A stretch of DNA of 64,000 bases. It comes from Embiotoca jacksoni (lineage: Eukaryota; Chordata; Actinopteri; Embiotocidae). The translations under genes were made by a program, and so were the position numbers. Below, piece after piece: positions 39,771-50,844 of this stretch; position 1 is the first letter of the stretch, and each line of letters starts with the position of its first letter. The stretch is taken from positions 3,349,001 to 3,413,000 of the forward strand of contig JAKOON010000006.1 in the NCBI GenBank assembly GCA_022577435.1, given 5' to 3'. The notes below the pieces were generated by a model. The model did no database searches, was not told the origin of the DNA, and worked only from the letters and a program-made list of their open reading frames with translations.

Positions 39771-40073
39771 AGATTCATCCAGAGTTTTCTAATTTCCGAT
39801 GGTGTGCAGGAGTTACAGTCCAGATGTTCTATTCCACAGTCCAAACAGAGTGAAATGAATGGAAATCCAAATGCCTTTAACCCTTTAATAGACCAACAAT
39901 ACATGAGCAGCAGGCACTCCCAAACATACCAGTGTTACACAATACATCATGTTATCTTCATACAATGACTTGTGAGTCTGTTTAGACAGGGCAGCCTTCA
40001 GCATTGTACACAAGTGTGTGATACTCTGTTTCCCTGAGTCAGGCCTGGCTGCAGTGACAGGTGGGGGTGACGC

Positions 40074-40074
<1 letters not shown>

Positions 40075-40118
<44 letters not shown>
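40075..40118. repeat. (GT)22 microsatellite
   Basis: Perfect GT tract with a CGCGC left flank. A G-rich motif follows 49 bases downstream. Confidence 0.97.
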
Positions 40119-40119
<1 letters not shown>

Positions 40120-40167
40120 AGTGGTGGACTTCAGAATAAAGTGCTGAGTGATGCACCAACATCCAGA

Positions 40168-40200
40168 AAGGGGGGGCGGGCGGTGGCGGGGGTGGAGGGA
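40168..40200 (+). other. G-quadruplex-forming motif
   Basis: The + strand has successive G-runs (GGGGGGG, GGG, GG, GG, GGGGG, GG, GGG) separated by one or two bases. By pattern this could fold as a G-quadruplex. Confidence 0.5.
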
Positions 40201-41026
40201 GATCAGCCTCCTTTCTATGCCAGTCTGTTCTTGGCATCGTCCCTGCACTGCAGAGGAGAACACTGTGTGCAGAGGGTCGAGACAATATGGGAAAACATAA
40301 TGTTGAACCGTTTGCAAGAAGCAATCTCAATGTCAGTTTATAACTGAGCTTGCCAACACTTGAAAAATCATATAGTGAACAAGGACGACAATGATCATCC
40401 CATTTATAAAGAAAGAAAAAGGCATTTTATTAAATTAACTTTGGTTATCTTTGAATGTGTTTTTCACAGAAATGTTTTTGTGTATTATGCTAACTGAAAA
40501 AATGCACTGTATTACAATACATGATTCTATTGTAAGAAAATGAATACAAAAAAAGTTGCTTGGCTCTTTGCAAGAAAGAGGACAACTAAATAGCCCACTG
40601 AAAGGGTGGCGACGAAGTGTTGCTTGAAAAGTACATCATGTAGAACCAGAGTATAAATGTTTAATAGAGTTGTCGAAGTATTAACAGTATTGTGTATTGA
40701 TGCACAAAGATGTGCCAGGACTGCTCTTCAGATTTTGACTGCATTCAATCAATAATGCTGCAGATTTTACTGACTCACTCAAAGTGGTGAAAGAAATCTT
40801 TAAGGACTGAAAATCTGCATCACTTGTGTTTCTTTCAAAGATAAATCCTTTCATATTTATTCCTCCGAAAGAACGTTTTCTTTACGACAAAGCTGCAGAG
40901 GAGGATTCTCAATCAAAAATAACAAGGTCACCTCAAGCTACTGGATACTACTAGACATATTTTCTATAAGTATTGCTCATAATGCAACTTCAAAGACCAG
41001 CAGTGCAAGTAACTCCCAAGAGCACA

Positions 41027-41214
41027 TTATTCTTCTTCTCTGTGTAGAGGACACAGTTTGTTGTAGTCATGTGGCATCAGCAGGATGATGGCTCTTGTTT
41101 GCAAACCAGCTGCAGCCCCCCGAGCAAACGCTCCACTGAACTCTTCCACATGCATGTGATGCCATTTAGAGGAATCAGCCTGCTTTAATGTCGCCAGCAG
41201 GACCCAGACTTTGT
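41027..41214 (-). CDS. Candidate antisense terminal exon, protein unknown
   Basis: On the minus strand a plausible acceptor (TTTGGCATTTCTTAG, AG at 41216-41215) is followed by an open frame of 61 codons to a TAA at 41029-41027. It reads KVWVLLATLKQADSSKWHHM, HVEEFSGAFARGAAAGLQTR and AIILLMPHDYNKLCPLHREE. Composition and codon choice look like real protein: there are few low-complexity residues, and codons are mixed with many ending in G or C. I do not recognise the family and find no partner exon upstream on the minus strand within the window. It could be the last exon of a nested gene, a retained gene fragment, or chance. Confidence 0.25.
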
Positions 41215-42439
41215 CTAAGAAATGCCAAACACACACACGTGTGTATGCATGTGTGTGTTTGTTTGAGTCTCAACAGTGTCAACCAGCTGCATCACCGGGG
41301 TTTATTTACTCCTTTGCTGTAGAGAGAAATGAAGCGGTGCATGAGTGTGTGTTCATGTGACTTGTAGGTAATCAAATGCCACTGATGTCACCACCTCCTA
41401 AAGGTAAATAGACGACACACAACAAGCCAACATTAGCATCTTACGTCTGATAGTGTGATGAAAAGTGAATCCCTCCGTAATGCACTAATGCAGTGTCAGA
41501 AAAAAAAAAAAAAGCTTTTAAAGACTAAATCAGTATCAATCATGAACACCTCTTTGTAATTACAGTATTACAGCTGTCACCTGTGGGTTTAAACTCAACA
41601 GGATTTAGTTGAGGGGCTTCCAGTGTGTTAGTCTGACATGTTTGATGTGTCAACTGCCTCCTCTTTCAAACTGTCAATCAGAGTCCCTTTTATTTTAACC
41701 GTCGGCTCAGAGCAACAAACTGCGAACAATTATCCTGCATGCGGGGCATTAATCCTGACGGACTCACTCTCTCACCAACATATTACTCATTTGTCCTTGT
41801 GACACACATATTCTGCACATTCACTTCTTACCTGAATAGAAATGTTACACCCTGTTTGACGTCAACACAAACGAGCACAAACCTTCCACCACTTCGAACT
41901 GAAACAGCTGCAGGGGCCTGTTTGAATTGATACCAAAAGGAAATTCAGACTCGGATGTTGCAAAACAATGCGTGGTTTGATAAAGTTCGGTGTCAGCAGC
42001 TTTTCAGCATCACTGTGGGCCATCAGATGGGTTTCGCTTGGCGTCTGTTGCCGCACTGTTGTTGCAGTTTCTCTCGCTGGAGCCAAAACCCAAAAAACAC
42101 CTTATCTTTGAAGCCATCAGGTGATCACAGTGAGCGTGTACTGCAGATCTTTATGACCTGAGAACTGCCAGCCACAAACCACTGGCACTCAAACCTTCTG
42201 ATGTTTCTACATAAACTGGAAGTTATTGTTTTATGATGCTTTCATGTCAAAGTCAAATAGTGACATACTTTTACAAGACCATTAAAACTTAGACATCAAT
42301 CCCACTGAGAGAGTCAGTTGATAATTAATATGCCAGCACTGTTACTTGACTGTGAGCCAGGAAAGAGAGGACCTACACGACTGCTATGAATAGTTTTTAT
42401 TAATCAGTTAGCGTGATAAAAGGTGCAGTAAACTGTATA

Positions 42440-42645
42440 TATAGGATGTCTCGGTGTCTCCTCGTAATCTCCAGAATGTCTCCATGACGGTGAGATCACT
42501 GCTCGGTGGGAGCCGAACCTTCTGCTGCGGGACTCCTGCTTCTTCTCGTCTCTGACGACAGCTTCTTATAACTCCGGCTGTATGTTTGGGGTCGTTGTCA
42601 TGCTGAATGTGGCCTCCCTGAAGGTGTTGTGTGATGGATAACGCT
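42440..42645 (-). pseudogene. Tc1-like transposase relic (C-terminal part)
   Basis: The minus-strand frame 42608-42468 (47 codons) contains HDNDPKHTAGVIRS and, 30 residues on, SSDLTVMETFWR. These are the Tc1-type catalytic motifs (QQDNDPKHTS and SPDLNPIExLW). The aspartate of the first motif and the glutamate of the second are retained. DNA similarity to fish Tc1-like copies extends a little past each end of the frame (CGTTGTCATGCTG; GCCTCCCTGAAGGTGTTG). The N-terminal DNA-binding part and the terminal repeats are not seen, so it is a fragment. Confidence 0.75.
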
Positions 42646-44038
42646 TTTATAATGAAATGACATCATAACGCTGTTAATATCAAACAACATTATTTATGAC
42701 TTGACCGACAGGTTGTTGACATCTCTTTGGCGGCCTGAAATGTTTTTTTTTTTCTTCTGTACTTGTAAATTGGAAAACCTCCAACTGTTACAAGAGGAAA
42801 TGTGGACCTCGTGTTTCTCTGGTGGTTTAGTCATCTGAGGCTCAGCTTCTTCCCCACTGGCAGGATTAAGATCTGGTGTGGTCTCTGTTTTGCAGTGATA
42901 CAGATTTAATTAGTTTCCTGCATTGGTCTCTCAATAGAGCAGGAAACCCTCCTCAAACTGCAACAAACTTCCTTGTGCCAGTATTTGGTTTTTTGGGGGG
43001 GTTTTTTTACGTTGTAAGCACATCTTTTTCCATGCTACTAATCACTTCCAATCCAAATTCATAGATATTGCTTTAAGGGCTGTAGAAAAAAAAGCAAAAA
43101 TCAACCCTAAAAATATAGAAACCTTTGTCTAGTTTTCCTACAAAATCATTTGGGCAGGACAGTATAGTTCACTATTATCATTACTTTTTATAGTTTATAT
43201 TATTGTCAGTGTGACAATATGTTCTCCTCATATATGGAATCACCCAAATTTATTATTTAATTAAGAATGTAATTTGAAAATGAGTTATAAGTTGTTCTTT
43301 TCTTGCACTTTTCTCTCTATTCATATACAGTAAAACTTGGATCTGACAATAACCAATAATTCAAATACTTTTTCTGTGATTTGCACACATTTACAACATG
43401 ATTACATGTATCGCTACCATACAATTATTATGATTATTATGATTATTATTATTAGTATAGAAGCCTTGATGTAAACTGTATACCTCATCGTCCTAGTCAT
43501 CAGTCAATCGTGGTATATTTTTTAGCTCACTATTATTCTGTCAGTTGCAACTGACAGGCTAAAAGTAAAGGCAATTAAATCAAGACACAAAAATGACAGA
43601 CGAACGGACATTTGAACATTTCATTCACATATTTGTTCCATGTCTCCCCCGGACCGAACATGACGGCTGATTGGTTTGAGGGAATGCAGTCAAATATAGA
43701 GTTTTGCTCCAAGCAAGACTTTAAACCACAGACAGTTGTTGTGTCGCTCACCCTGACCTCTGATAGGAGTTTATTATATTATGTCTCCTCTGATTTAAGA
43801 TCTTCGTTCTTCTGAGAGCCAGATATCGCTGATTCAGTGGGGCAGAAGCGGCAGTAAAAAGGCCATGCAGCTTCTGCTGGTTGCGGTGGCTGCAGTTACA
43901 CTCATAAACACTGACCTTTAGTAGAGTCGCCCAGAGGGGTTAGGAGAGAGGCAGGGGGTGTGAATGAGAGATAAAGAGAGAGACGATTGTGGAATGCGGG
44001 AGATAGAGCAGAAAGTGAATGGATCAAAGAAAAAAAGA

Positions 44039-44041
<3 letters not shown>

Positions 44042-44076
<35 letters not shown>
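44042..44076. repeat. (GA)17 microsatellite
   Basis: Perfect GA tract inside a longer purine-rich stretch, 50 bases upstream of the candidate proximal promoter. Confidence 0.96.
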
Positions 44077-44079
<3 letters not shown>

Positions 44080-44161
44080 GAGAGAGAAAGAGCAGGCAGG
44101 ATTAGTGTGTGAGCCTGAGCTCTGATTGGTCCAGTAGCCTGTGTGTGTGTTTGCCTGAATC

Positions 44162-44182
44162 TGTGTGTGTGTGTGTGTGTGT
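44162..44182. repeat. (TG)10 microsatellite
   Basis: Perfect TG tract between the CCAAT box and the GC box. Confidence 0.95.
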
Positions 44183-44274
44183 ACCTCTAGCCAGTGGGCG
44201 GGGGATTAAGCCTGCATCACGTGGTCCCTTTAGCTTCTTTTCCACACAAACACACACCCCTCATTTGTTGAGGG

Positions 44275-44301
44275 CACACACACACACACACACACACACA
44301 C
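44275..44301. repeat. (CA)13 microsatellite
   Basis: Perfect CA tract in inverted relation to the TG tract at 44162. Confidence 0.95.
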
Positions 44302-44662
44302 TGACACACATACACACTCACAGCTGTTGATACTTCTCTGTCCGATGAGCGCTGAGGAGTGGAGGAGCCTGCAGGAGTCTGGGGGAATCTGCTTTCTGCG
44401 GGCAGCTCCGCCAAAGAGCATCTTTATGGGAACTCTTTGAGGACAAGTGGACCGACTGGTTTTCTGATCACCACCGGTTTTCTGCCGCTGGCACCCCGCA
44501 CTTTCTCTTCCTCTCTGGTCTCTCCTGTCTTCTCTCTGGGACACACTGTTGGACTTCGAACACAGGCAGGGAGCAGCAGGGGAAAAAAACAGAGACATGT
44601 GTTTCGCCTCAGCCTACTACTGCCTGTTCTCTCCCATTCACTGACCAAGGAGCAAACACAAG
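44300..44662 (+). other. Candidate alternative non-coding first exon of add3 (proximal)
   Basis: Downstream of the CCAAT/GC-box cluster lies about 350 bases of fairly GC-rich text ending CACAAG before GTTGGT at 44663, a modest donor. Several ATGs are present (for example 44359), so any mRNA starting here would carry upstream ORFs. If real, intron 1 for this isoform would be only 5.45 kb. Adducin genes often use alternative 5' exons, but both the boundaries and the exon itself are inferred. Confidence 0.3.
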
Positions 44663-45391
44663 GTTGGTGGGGCTTGGGTTGTGTATGTATCTTGGTTTCT
44701 CACGTGTGTACACCAGGTTTGACATTTCAGATTTGATCCTGCCGGCTCATTAATATATCTTTCATGTCCTTTTGAGGCTCCTTCATCTCATTCATTTCCA
44801 GAAAGCAGCCTCTGTGTTTGCGTTTCCCACCAGCAGCCGATGATTACTATCCCTAAACTGATTTGTAGTTTTAGGGGAATTCCACGTTAGTATGGCTGCC
44901 TGGGCACGCACACACACTCACACTATAAACATGCTTGGCAGTAATAGTGCAGTGAGCGTGAGCACCAGAGAAGATTAGCTGTGGTTATTAACTCTACTGT
45001 GTTCAACAGTGGAGGAAGACTCAGCTTTTATTTATGGATTTTAGGGTCAATTCAGCTGTAAGAATCAGCTGTTTTTCAATAAGTAAAAACCCCCCTAAAA
45101 AGGTCAGATCTTTTGTGTCGCAACCTGGACAAGAGCACAAAAGACTCAAACTTAAAGTCGGATGTTGCCGTGTATCAGAGGAAACACTGACCGCTGGCAC
45201 GTTTGGAGAAGAGCTTTCCCCTTCTCATAGTAAAGCCGCTGGAGGATCATGTAAGCTGCTGAGAGTGTTCGGCTCACACACTCTCCTCTAGTTTCCCTGT
45301 TAGATCTGTGATAGAGGAGTAGGTGTGTTCCCTGTCTAAACATGCCTCCGTTTGTTTGTGTGTGTGCATGGTGTACACTACAGGTCACTCT

Positions 45392-45429
45392 CTGTGTGTG
45401 TGTGTGTTTTGTGTGTGTGTTGTGTGTGC
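45392..45429. repeat. (TG)n microsatellite, interrupted
   Basis: Two TG tracts separated by a TTTT, then a CTCTCG run. Confidence 0.9.
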
Positions 45430-46209
45430 TCTCGCTCTCTCTGCCTTTTACAGTGTGCTTGGATATAATTAGCAACGTACAGATTCTTTTCCTGGTATTG
45501 TTGCCATTGAGGTTGTAACACAACCCAAAAGGCAGTTTGTCTATTTTTAGGGGTGGCAGAGACCGGCTCTGAAGCCGCCCAGCTCTGAAAGCCGCCCCCT
45601 GGCAAGATAAAGCTAGAGGTGTGTGTGACAGAAGTGGGTGGGCGGTGTTGGTGCGTGGTTTATTCAGTGAGTTGGTTTGCTATTTACGTGTTCACTGCTT
45701 GTGATATCAGACTTTGTTTTTGTTATGCTTGCACCTTCCCATGAAGTCATGTTATGCTCGGACAAGTTGAAGAGAGAGAATGATGGACCGAGAAGGAGAG
45801 AGATGTTGCAGAGCAGAGGACCAGACGGAGAGATGCAGCAACAAATACATGGGGACACGGAGGTTTCCAGATTAGATGGCTGGCGTCAGATGAAGATGGG
45901 GAGTTGTGTTGTTGTTGTCTGAGTCACTGGTTCTTATCTTACGAGGCATTATGACTGAGCATCCTGTCTGACAGATATACAGCTTAGACCAAAGAGGGAA
46001 CTAATTCTATCACATAACAATGAAAGAGACGGGAAAGCTGTCATGCATCTAGTGAATGTACATGTGTGTTATCTCTGTTTGTTGTTGTTTAGATCACCTC
46101 ACATATCTGAATCTGCATCTTAAAACACATAAATGCTCTGTTACAGTTAATGACCACTTGTTAGCACTGAATTATAACTTCAAAAGCTTTTTATATATAT
46201 ATAAATAAT

Positions 46210-46535
46210 GTGGAGCTGGAACGATATGATTCATCAATTATTTGACCAAAAAAAAATAGATCTGGTGTTACGTTGATCATCACCTAATCATTGTTACCTT
46301 TCTTGGTAAAATGCTGTTCCTCATTTTTAGTTGTTAAGATTTGCTGCTTTGTTTTTGTTTTATATTATAAAGTTTAAACTGTTGGTCAGACATTAAGAGT
46401 AATTTCAAGACATCACTTTGGGTTGTAGAAACTGGAAACAGCTGTTTTGTTGTTTTCTGGCACTTTATAGATCAAATAAATAAACAATTAATTGTAAAAA
46501 TAATTTGCTAGAATAATCAATAGTTGTAGTTGTCG
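46210..46535 (+). mobile_element. hAT-like MITE (TAGGGCTGCAA family), decayed copy 2
   Basis: It begins TGGAGCTGGAACGATATGATTC and ends AATCAATAGTTGTAGTTGTCG. Inside, GATTTGCTGCTTTGTTTTTG, ACTGTTGGTCAGACA and TTCTGGCACTTTATAGATCAAA occur in the order known for this fish MITE. Its orientation is opposite to that of the copy at 23950. Confidence 0.55.
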
Positions 46536-47312
46536 TAAAAAAAAGTTTTAATAAGTTTTGTTGAAACTATAGACAGACATACTATATAAATATATATGTA
46601 TGAAACAATATAAATATAATTAATATATCAAATATAATTTTCAGTTATGCAGGACCTCAAAGCGTCCTCTAGAGTCTTTGATATATTTTCATTTGTCGTG
46701 CGGTTTTCACCTGATGGTTAAGGCCGAGGCTAAATGTTTTCGGGTCCTTCACTCGCTCCATTCATCATGTTACTAGTAACCAAAAACACGTTGAACTGTG
46801 TTTGCTTTATAGGAGTGATTAGTTTTATTGCATTCTTTTAATAAGTGTTTATAGATGAGAGAGTTCTCATGCACAGCTTGCTCACAGATGAAGAGGACTT
46901 GTGTCTGCTGAACACGGCAGGGAGGGAGAGAGGGAGGGAAGGAGGTCCCTAAAGGTCAGGGGTGAGAGGTTGCGGTCACCTTGCCTCGGGCTGCGGTCGC
47001 AGTCTAGTTCCCTTCATTAAACACGGCCTGCCTCGTCTATCAGCCGCACACGGGTGGAGCTTAAATCAATGACAATACAGGACTGTTCGCCGATGCCATA
47101 CTTTTTTTAAAGGGCGTTTGTGTCTCTAATTTCCAGTCAGTCACTAAACTCAACTCGGTCTAAACTGGCGTTGTTGTGCAGCTTCAATGTGTTTCATTCA
47201 CAAAGTGTGAGCGTCTGCGGCGAAGCACGAAATTTGAATTATAAACGTTGATGCTGTAACGTGAGGATCAGATTTCATTATTACTCGGATTAATTGTGCG
47301 TGTCTAAAATTT

Positions 47313-47315
<3 letters not shown>

Positions 47316-47349
<34 letters not shown>
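47316..47349. repeat. (AC)17 microsatellite
   Basis: Perfect AC tract. Confidence 0.96.
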
Positions 47350-47357
<8 letters not shown>

Positions 47358-47467
47358 ACGCAACCACCAACAGCAATCCCCCTTCACCCTCCCAAACCGT
47401 CGATCTCTCTGGATGTGACCAGACTGAGATGGTTCGGGATGAGGACAATGATCTATTGACAGAGATA

Positions 47468-47513
47468 GAGGGAGGCGGGGGTGTGGGTGGGGATGGGGGG
47501 AGGGTGTGGGGGG
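47468..47513 (+). other. G-quadruplex-forming motif
   Basis: The + strand carries runs GGGAGG, GGGGG, GGG, GGGG, GGGGGG, GGG and GGGGGG with short loops, the densest G-run cluster in the window. Confidence 0.6.
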
Positions 47514-48905
47514 TTCATGCTGGGGACTGCTGGAGTTGTGACAGAGCAGGGATAGGGTGGTGTATTTGATGTGTGACGGGGCGAGGGTGTGACTTTATTT
47601 TGGTGAAGCTACAGCTGTTGCATTCGGCCGTGTAGAATTCCACTCATTCAGCAACTTTCAGGCACGAGCTTCTTCTGCTGTCAGTCACATAAACAGTTTC
47701 TATTTATTCAACACTTTGTTTACTTTTCTAACTCTTTGCGTCTCCATCTTCTTTAAATAACTCCAGCAGAAGAGCACAGATCTGCCTTTTAACTACCTTC
47801 ATTTTGTATATCACAACCCTCCTTTCATCACCAACCCATAATTTTACGCTCTTGCCTCAGACCTTTGGTTTATCCCACTCTGTCCTGTATACAGCTCCTC
47901 AGTAAGCAGACCAGTGCAGGCAGTAGGATGGATTCAATATCAGGTTACACAACTCAGTCCAGCTGCCTTCAATTAAAGAGCATTTCTTTGGAACAGCTTT
48001 TATGCATTTCCATTGTATAAATCACAGCTTCAGAAGGGGGATCGGGTAGATTGAGAGGTTTCCAATGCTCCCTATGGCGTTCAGGAGATAACAGCATAAA
48101 GGAAATACTGGCTGTTTAAATGGATATTTCAATATCCAAAAATGAAGTGTTGTTTTGTCTTTTCTTCACTTTAGAGGTGTGACGTTGTTTTTCCGCTATT
48201 TCCTAAAGGATGGTTTGCTGCAGGATTACCAGTTCAAATTCCCAAATAGCAAAATCTTTGGCGGAAAAAAGCGAGTAACAGACCCTGAGCAGCACGTTAA
48301 ACACACGACTGCTTGTAGAAGACACATCGGTGGTTTTAACGTGGTAATAAATCGGGAGTCAGATCCACCTGTTGAGATGCTTCACTGGAAAACGTTAAAT
48401 AAATGCTCATAAATCAGCTGCACTACAAAATGGGCAATAAATAGGGAAGCTGTGTGTAATCAGCCGTTGGTAATACTTCAGAAAGGATGTGTTGAATGTT
48501 GTCGCTGCCCTTTCCTGCACGTTGACGTCGAGTGCAGCAGCAATACTACATAAAGTATAACCGTAACACAGTGGAGATATGTGGTCATGAGAGGGAAAAA
48601 CTCCGTAAAAAGACGGCACCCATATGGGAGAATTTCTTATAACTGTGTGTGACTCCTCTGTACGCTGAGCTGTGTCGCTAATCTCAACAGTCTTTTTAAG
48701 TGGCTTTTGACCTGAATGAGGTAGCTTAGCAGCATAACCCAAGTCACCTCCCCAGACCCCTGCTGCCCACCGTCCTGGTTGACTGAGGAGGAGGAGGAGG
48801 CGGCGCTGGCAGAGTAACCCCTATATTTGGACCCTCCTGCTGTCAGATGGCCGCTGTGCTCCTAATGTCAGAAAGCAGCGGGATTCCATTCTTAAACTTT
48901 TCCTT

Positions 48906-48906
<1 letters not shown>

Positions 48907-48947
<41 letters not shown>
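48907..48947. repeat. (CT)n microsatellite
   Basis: CT tract of about 20 units in a GC-richer stretch 1.2 kb upstream of the start-codon exon. Confidence 0.96.
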
Positions 48948-48950
<3 letters not shown>

Positions 48951-50112
48951 CGCCCTCATTCCTCTGCTGTCCAAGCCAAGACACCATCTGGTAGCGATCC
49001 CATAAGCCCCGCCTCCTCCTAATACACCAGCAGCTTATCCTTCCCTGTGACAACAGCAGCTACATGCTGCAAAGGCTCCTGGAAGATGCAGTTTTATTTT
49101 TTTTCTTCTTTTTTTTTCTGCCTCTTCCTGTCATTTGATTTATTGGTTATGTTCTAGATCTCATTTGTTTCTCTTGTTAGTATTTAGTTTTTCCTCTATT
49201 GGTTGTGTCCCTTGGCATGACCACAAAGAAGGTCATTCCCGTTTGTTGCTTTTACTGTAGCAATTCCTGTATCCGGTAAAATGCTTGTTGTCATGCCAGG
49301 TGACCCGAGAGTGAACGGTGGGAGGTGGGAGTAAAGCAGCTCACCGGTCAAGGCCTGGATGTTCAAACAGAACCGCTCCCCTCCTCCTCGTAGGCTTTGT
49401 CGGGCGGGCTGTCAGCGTGACCTGGCGGCCGCGTTAACCTGTCACTCAACATGTGTATGGAACAAAAACTCTGATGTTATTTACGTCAAAGAGTAGCACC
49501 TCTCTCAGGTCCACCGATAACAGGGCCGTCATTTTCCTTTGTGTTTGACGAACACACAGTGTGTCTCGGTGTCATCTGATGATGACAGACAAGACGTCAT
49601 CTTATCTATCAGTACATTGAATTGGCCTGTGCCAGGTGTTTTCCATTCGTTTTCAAAGTAATGTAGCACTTTTGCTTACCACTGTCAGTAACTGCTTATA
49701 TTAAAAAGTATATTTTGTTAAGAGAATGACAACAGATTTGTAACAGAAGTAAAACACCTGCGAGAAATCAGGTGCGTGTCCGTGATTGTAGGCTTTGCAA
49801 AGTAGTTGTTTTAGGTAGGAATATTTAAACGTAGTAAAATACAGATTGTAAAACATGAGACATTTCTGCTTTCTGCCTTCCATCCTGATGACTGCAGCAT
49901 TTCAACACCACATTGTTACATGTGCTTTCGTTTGAATCCTAGTTTATGCTGCTCTGTTCTGCTCACCACTTTGCCTTTTAGGTGCAAAAACCGATGATCT
50001 TCTCGTCACAAATGGTTTTATTTTTGTGATGAATATCATTTTTTTTTCTCTCTCGCTTATCTTATAAATGGCATGATACATATTCTAACACGTCCACCTT
50101 TCTGTTTCTCAG

Positions 50113-50162
50113 GTGAGAGTCCGAGCGGCAGCCATAGAGCAGACGAGTGAGGTGAAGCAGGC
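50113..50162 (+). other. add3: 5' UTR part of the first coding exon of add3
   Basis: Fifty bases of leader run from the acceptor to the start codon. There is no upstream ATG. An in-frame stop (TGA, 50148-50150) lies five codons before the start. The first bases, GTGAGAGT, right after the acceptor AG, also match a 5' splice site (see findings). No start is possible further upstream in this exon. Confidence 0.85.
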
Positions 50163-50357
50163 ATGAGTGCGGACGGCCATCAGGAGGTGGTGACCACTCC
50201 TCCCCCGCCTAGCGGAGGGACCAAGGAGCGCTACTTCGACCGGGTCGACGTCAACGATCCGGAGTACATCAGGGCCAAGAACATGTCGCCCGACCTCCGG
50301 CAGGACTTCAACGTTCTGGAGCAGAAGAAGCGCGTCACACAGATACTACAGAGCCCC
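50163..50357 (+). CDS. add3: add3 coding exon (first coding exon, residues 1-65)
   Basis: The exon opens at 50113 after a pyrimidine-rich acceptor (AG at 50111-50112) with 50 bases of 5' UTR, then the start codon at 50163. The start is supported by a purine at -3 and by an in-frame TGA at 50148-50150 that rules out an upstream extension in this exon. It encodes 65 codons, ending RVTQILQSP, before the donor GTAAGT at 50358. The proline run TTPPPPS lies at about residues 11-17, and the adducin signature KERYFDRVDVNDPEYIR follows at residues 21-37. This N-terminal segment precedes the globular head domain. If the intron were retained, the frame would run 15 more codons and stop at 50403-50405, giving an 80-residue stub. 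The intron phase is 0. Identification as an adducin is near certain; the gamma type is very likely. Confidence 0.95.
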
Positions 50358-50844
50358 GTAAGTTCAAAGACGGGAAATATTGACTTGTACTCGTACAAGA
50401 GTTGACAACCAATTCAACAAGGTGGTATTTTGGTTTTCTTGTCACTTTCAATGAATTGAGCTTGTGGAGACGTCACAATTTTAGGTTTCATAGCCGAAAT
50501 ATATACGGTTACTTTCTAGGGGGACAATTTTCAGAGGAAAACAAAAGGTCCAAGTGCCGGTTCATGACCTGCTAAAATGGCTGTTGAAGATGACAGTTGA
50601 ATTGTTGCAGCTAAAGCTACCTTTTACCCGTGTTGATAAGGAGAGCAAACCGAGTCAGATATGTTTTTTTTTTTTTTTTTTTACAACACAGATACTGCAG
50701 AGATCTGAAAGGGTGCTTTCTCATTCATATTGTGCATTGGATAGAGCATATATTGTGCTGAAAGGCTGATGGGACTGACTGCAGAGAGCTGTCCGTACAG
50801 CATGTTGATCCCATATGAATGTCATAACAGAGGTAGTTATAGGC

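Larger units (their letters stand above)
44120..44330 (+). promoter_or_regulatory. Candidate proximal promoter (CCAAT, GC box, E-box)
   Basis: Within about 100 bases there is an inverted CCAAT box (ATTGG, 44125-44129), a GC box (GTGGGCGGGG, 44195-44204) and a palindromic E-box (CACGTG, 44218-44223). They are followed by a (CA) tract and then a leader-like, stop-rich, moderately GC-rich stretch. Short motifs like these occur by chance, so the weight comes from their clustering and from the exon-like stretch downstream. Confidence 0.35.
13300..50112 (+). other. Presumed intron 1 of add3 (if the distal first exon is used)
   Basis: This stretch of 36.8 kb has no conserved coding exon in the adducin frame. 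It holds the repeats and relics listed separately. Long stretches without any recognised feature are 13,400-16,370, 16,710-18,690, 20,840-23,330, 24,290-28,400, 32,190-34,000, 34,910-36,000, 38,110-39,310 and 45,430-46,200. The boundary at 50112 is certain and the 5' boundary is inferred. Confidence 0.45.

Noticed and set aside
50358..50405. Extension of the first coding exon to the stop at 50403-50405 (80-residue protein)
   Set aside because: A consensus donor at 50358 and the family match at the next exon show that these codons are intron.
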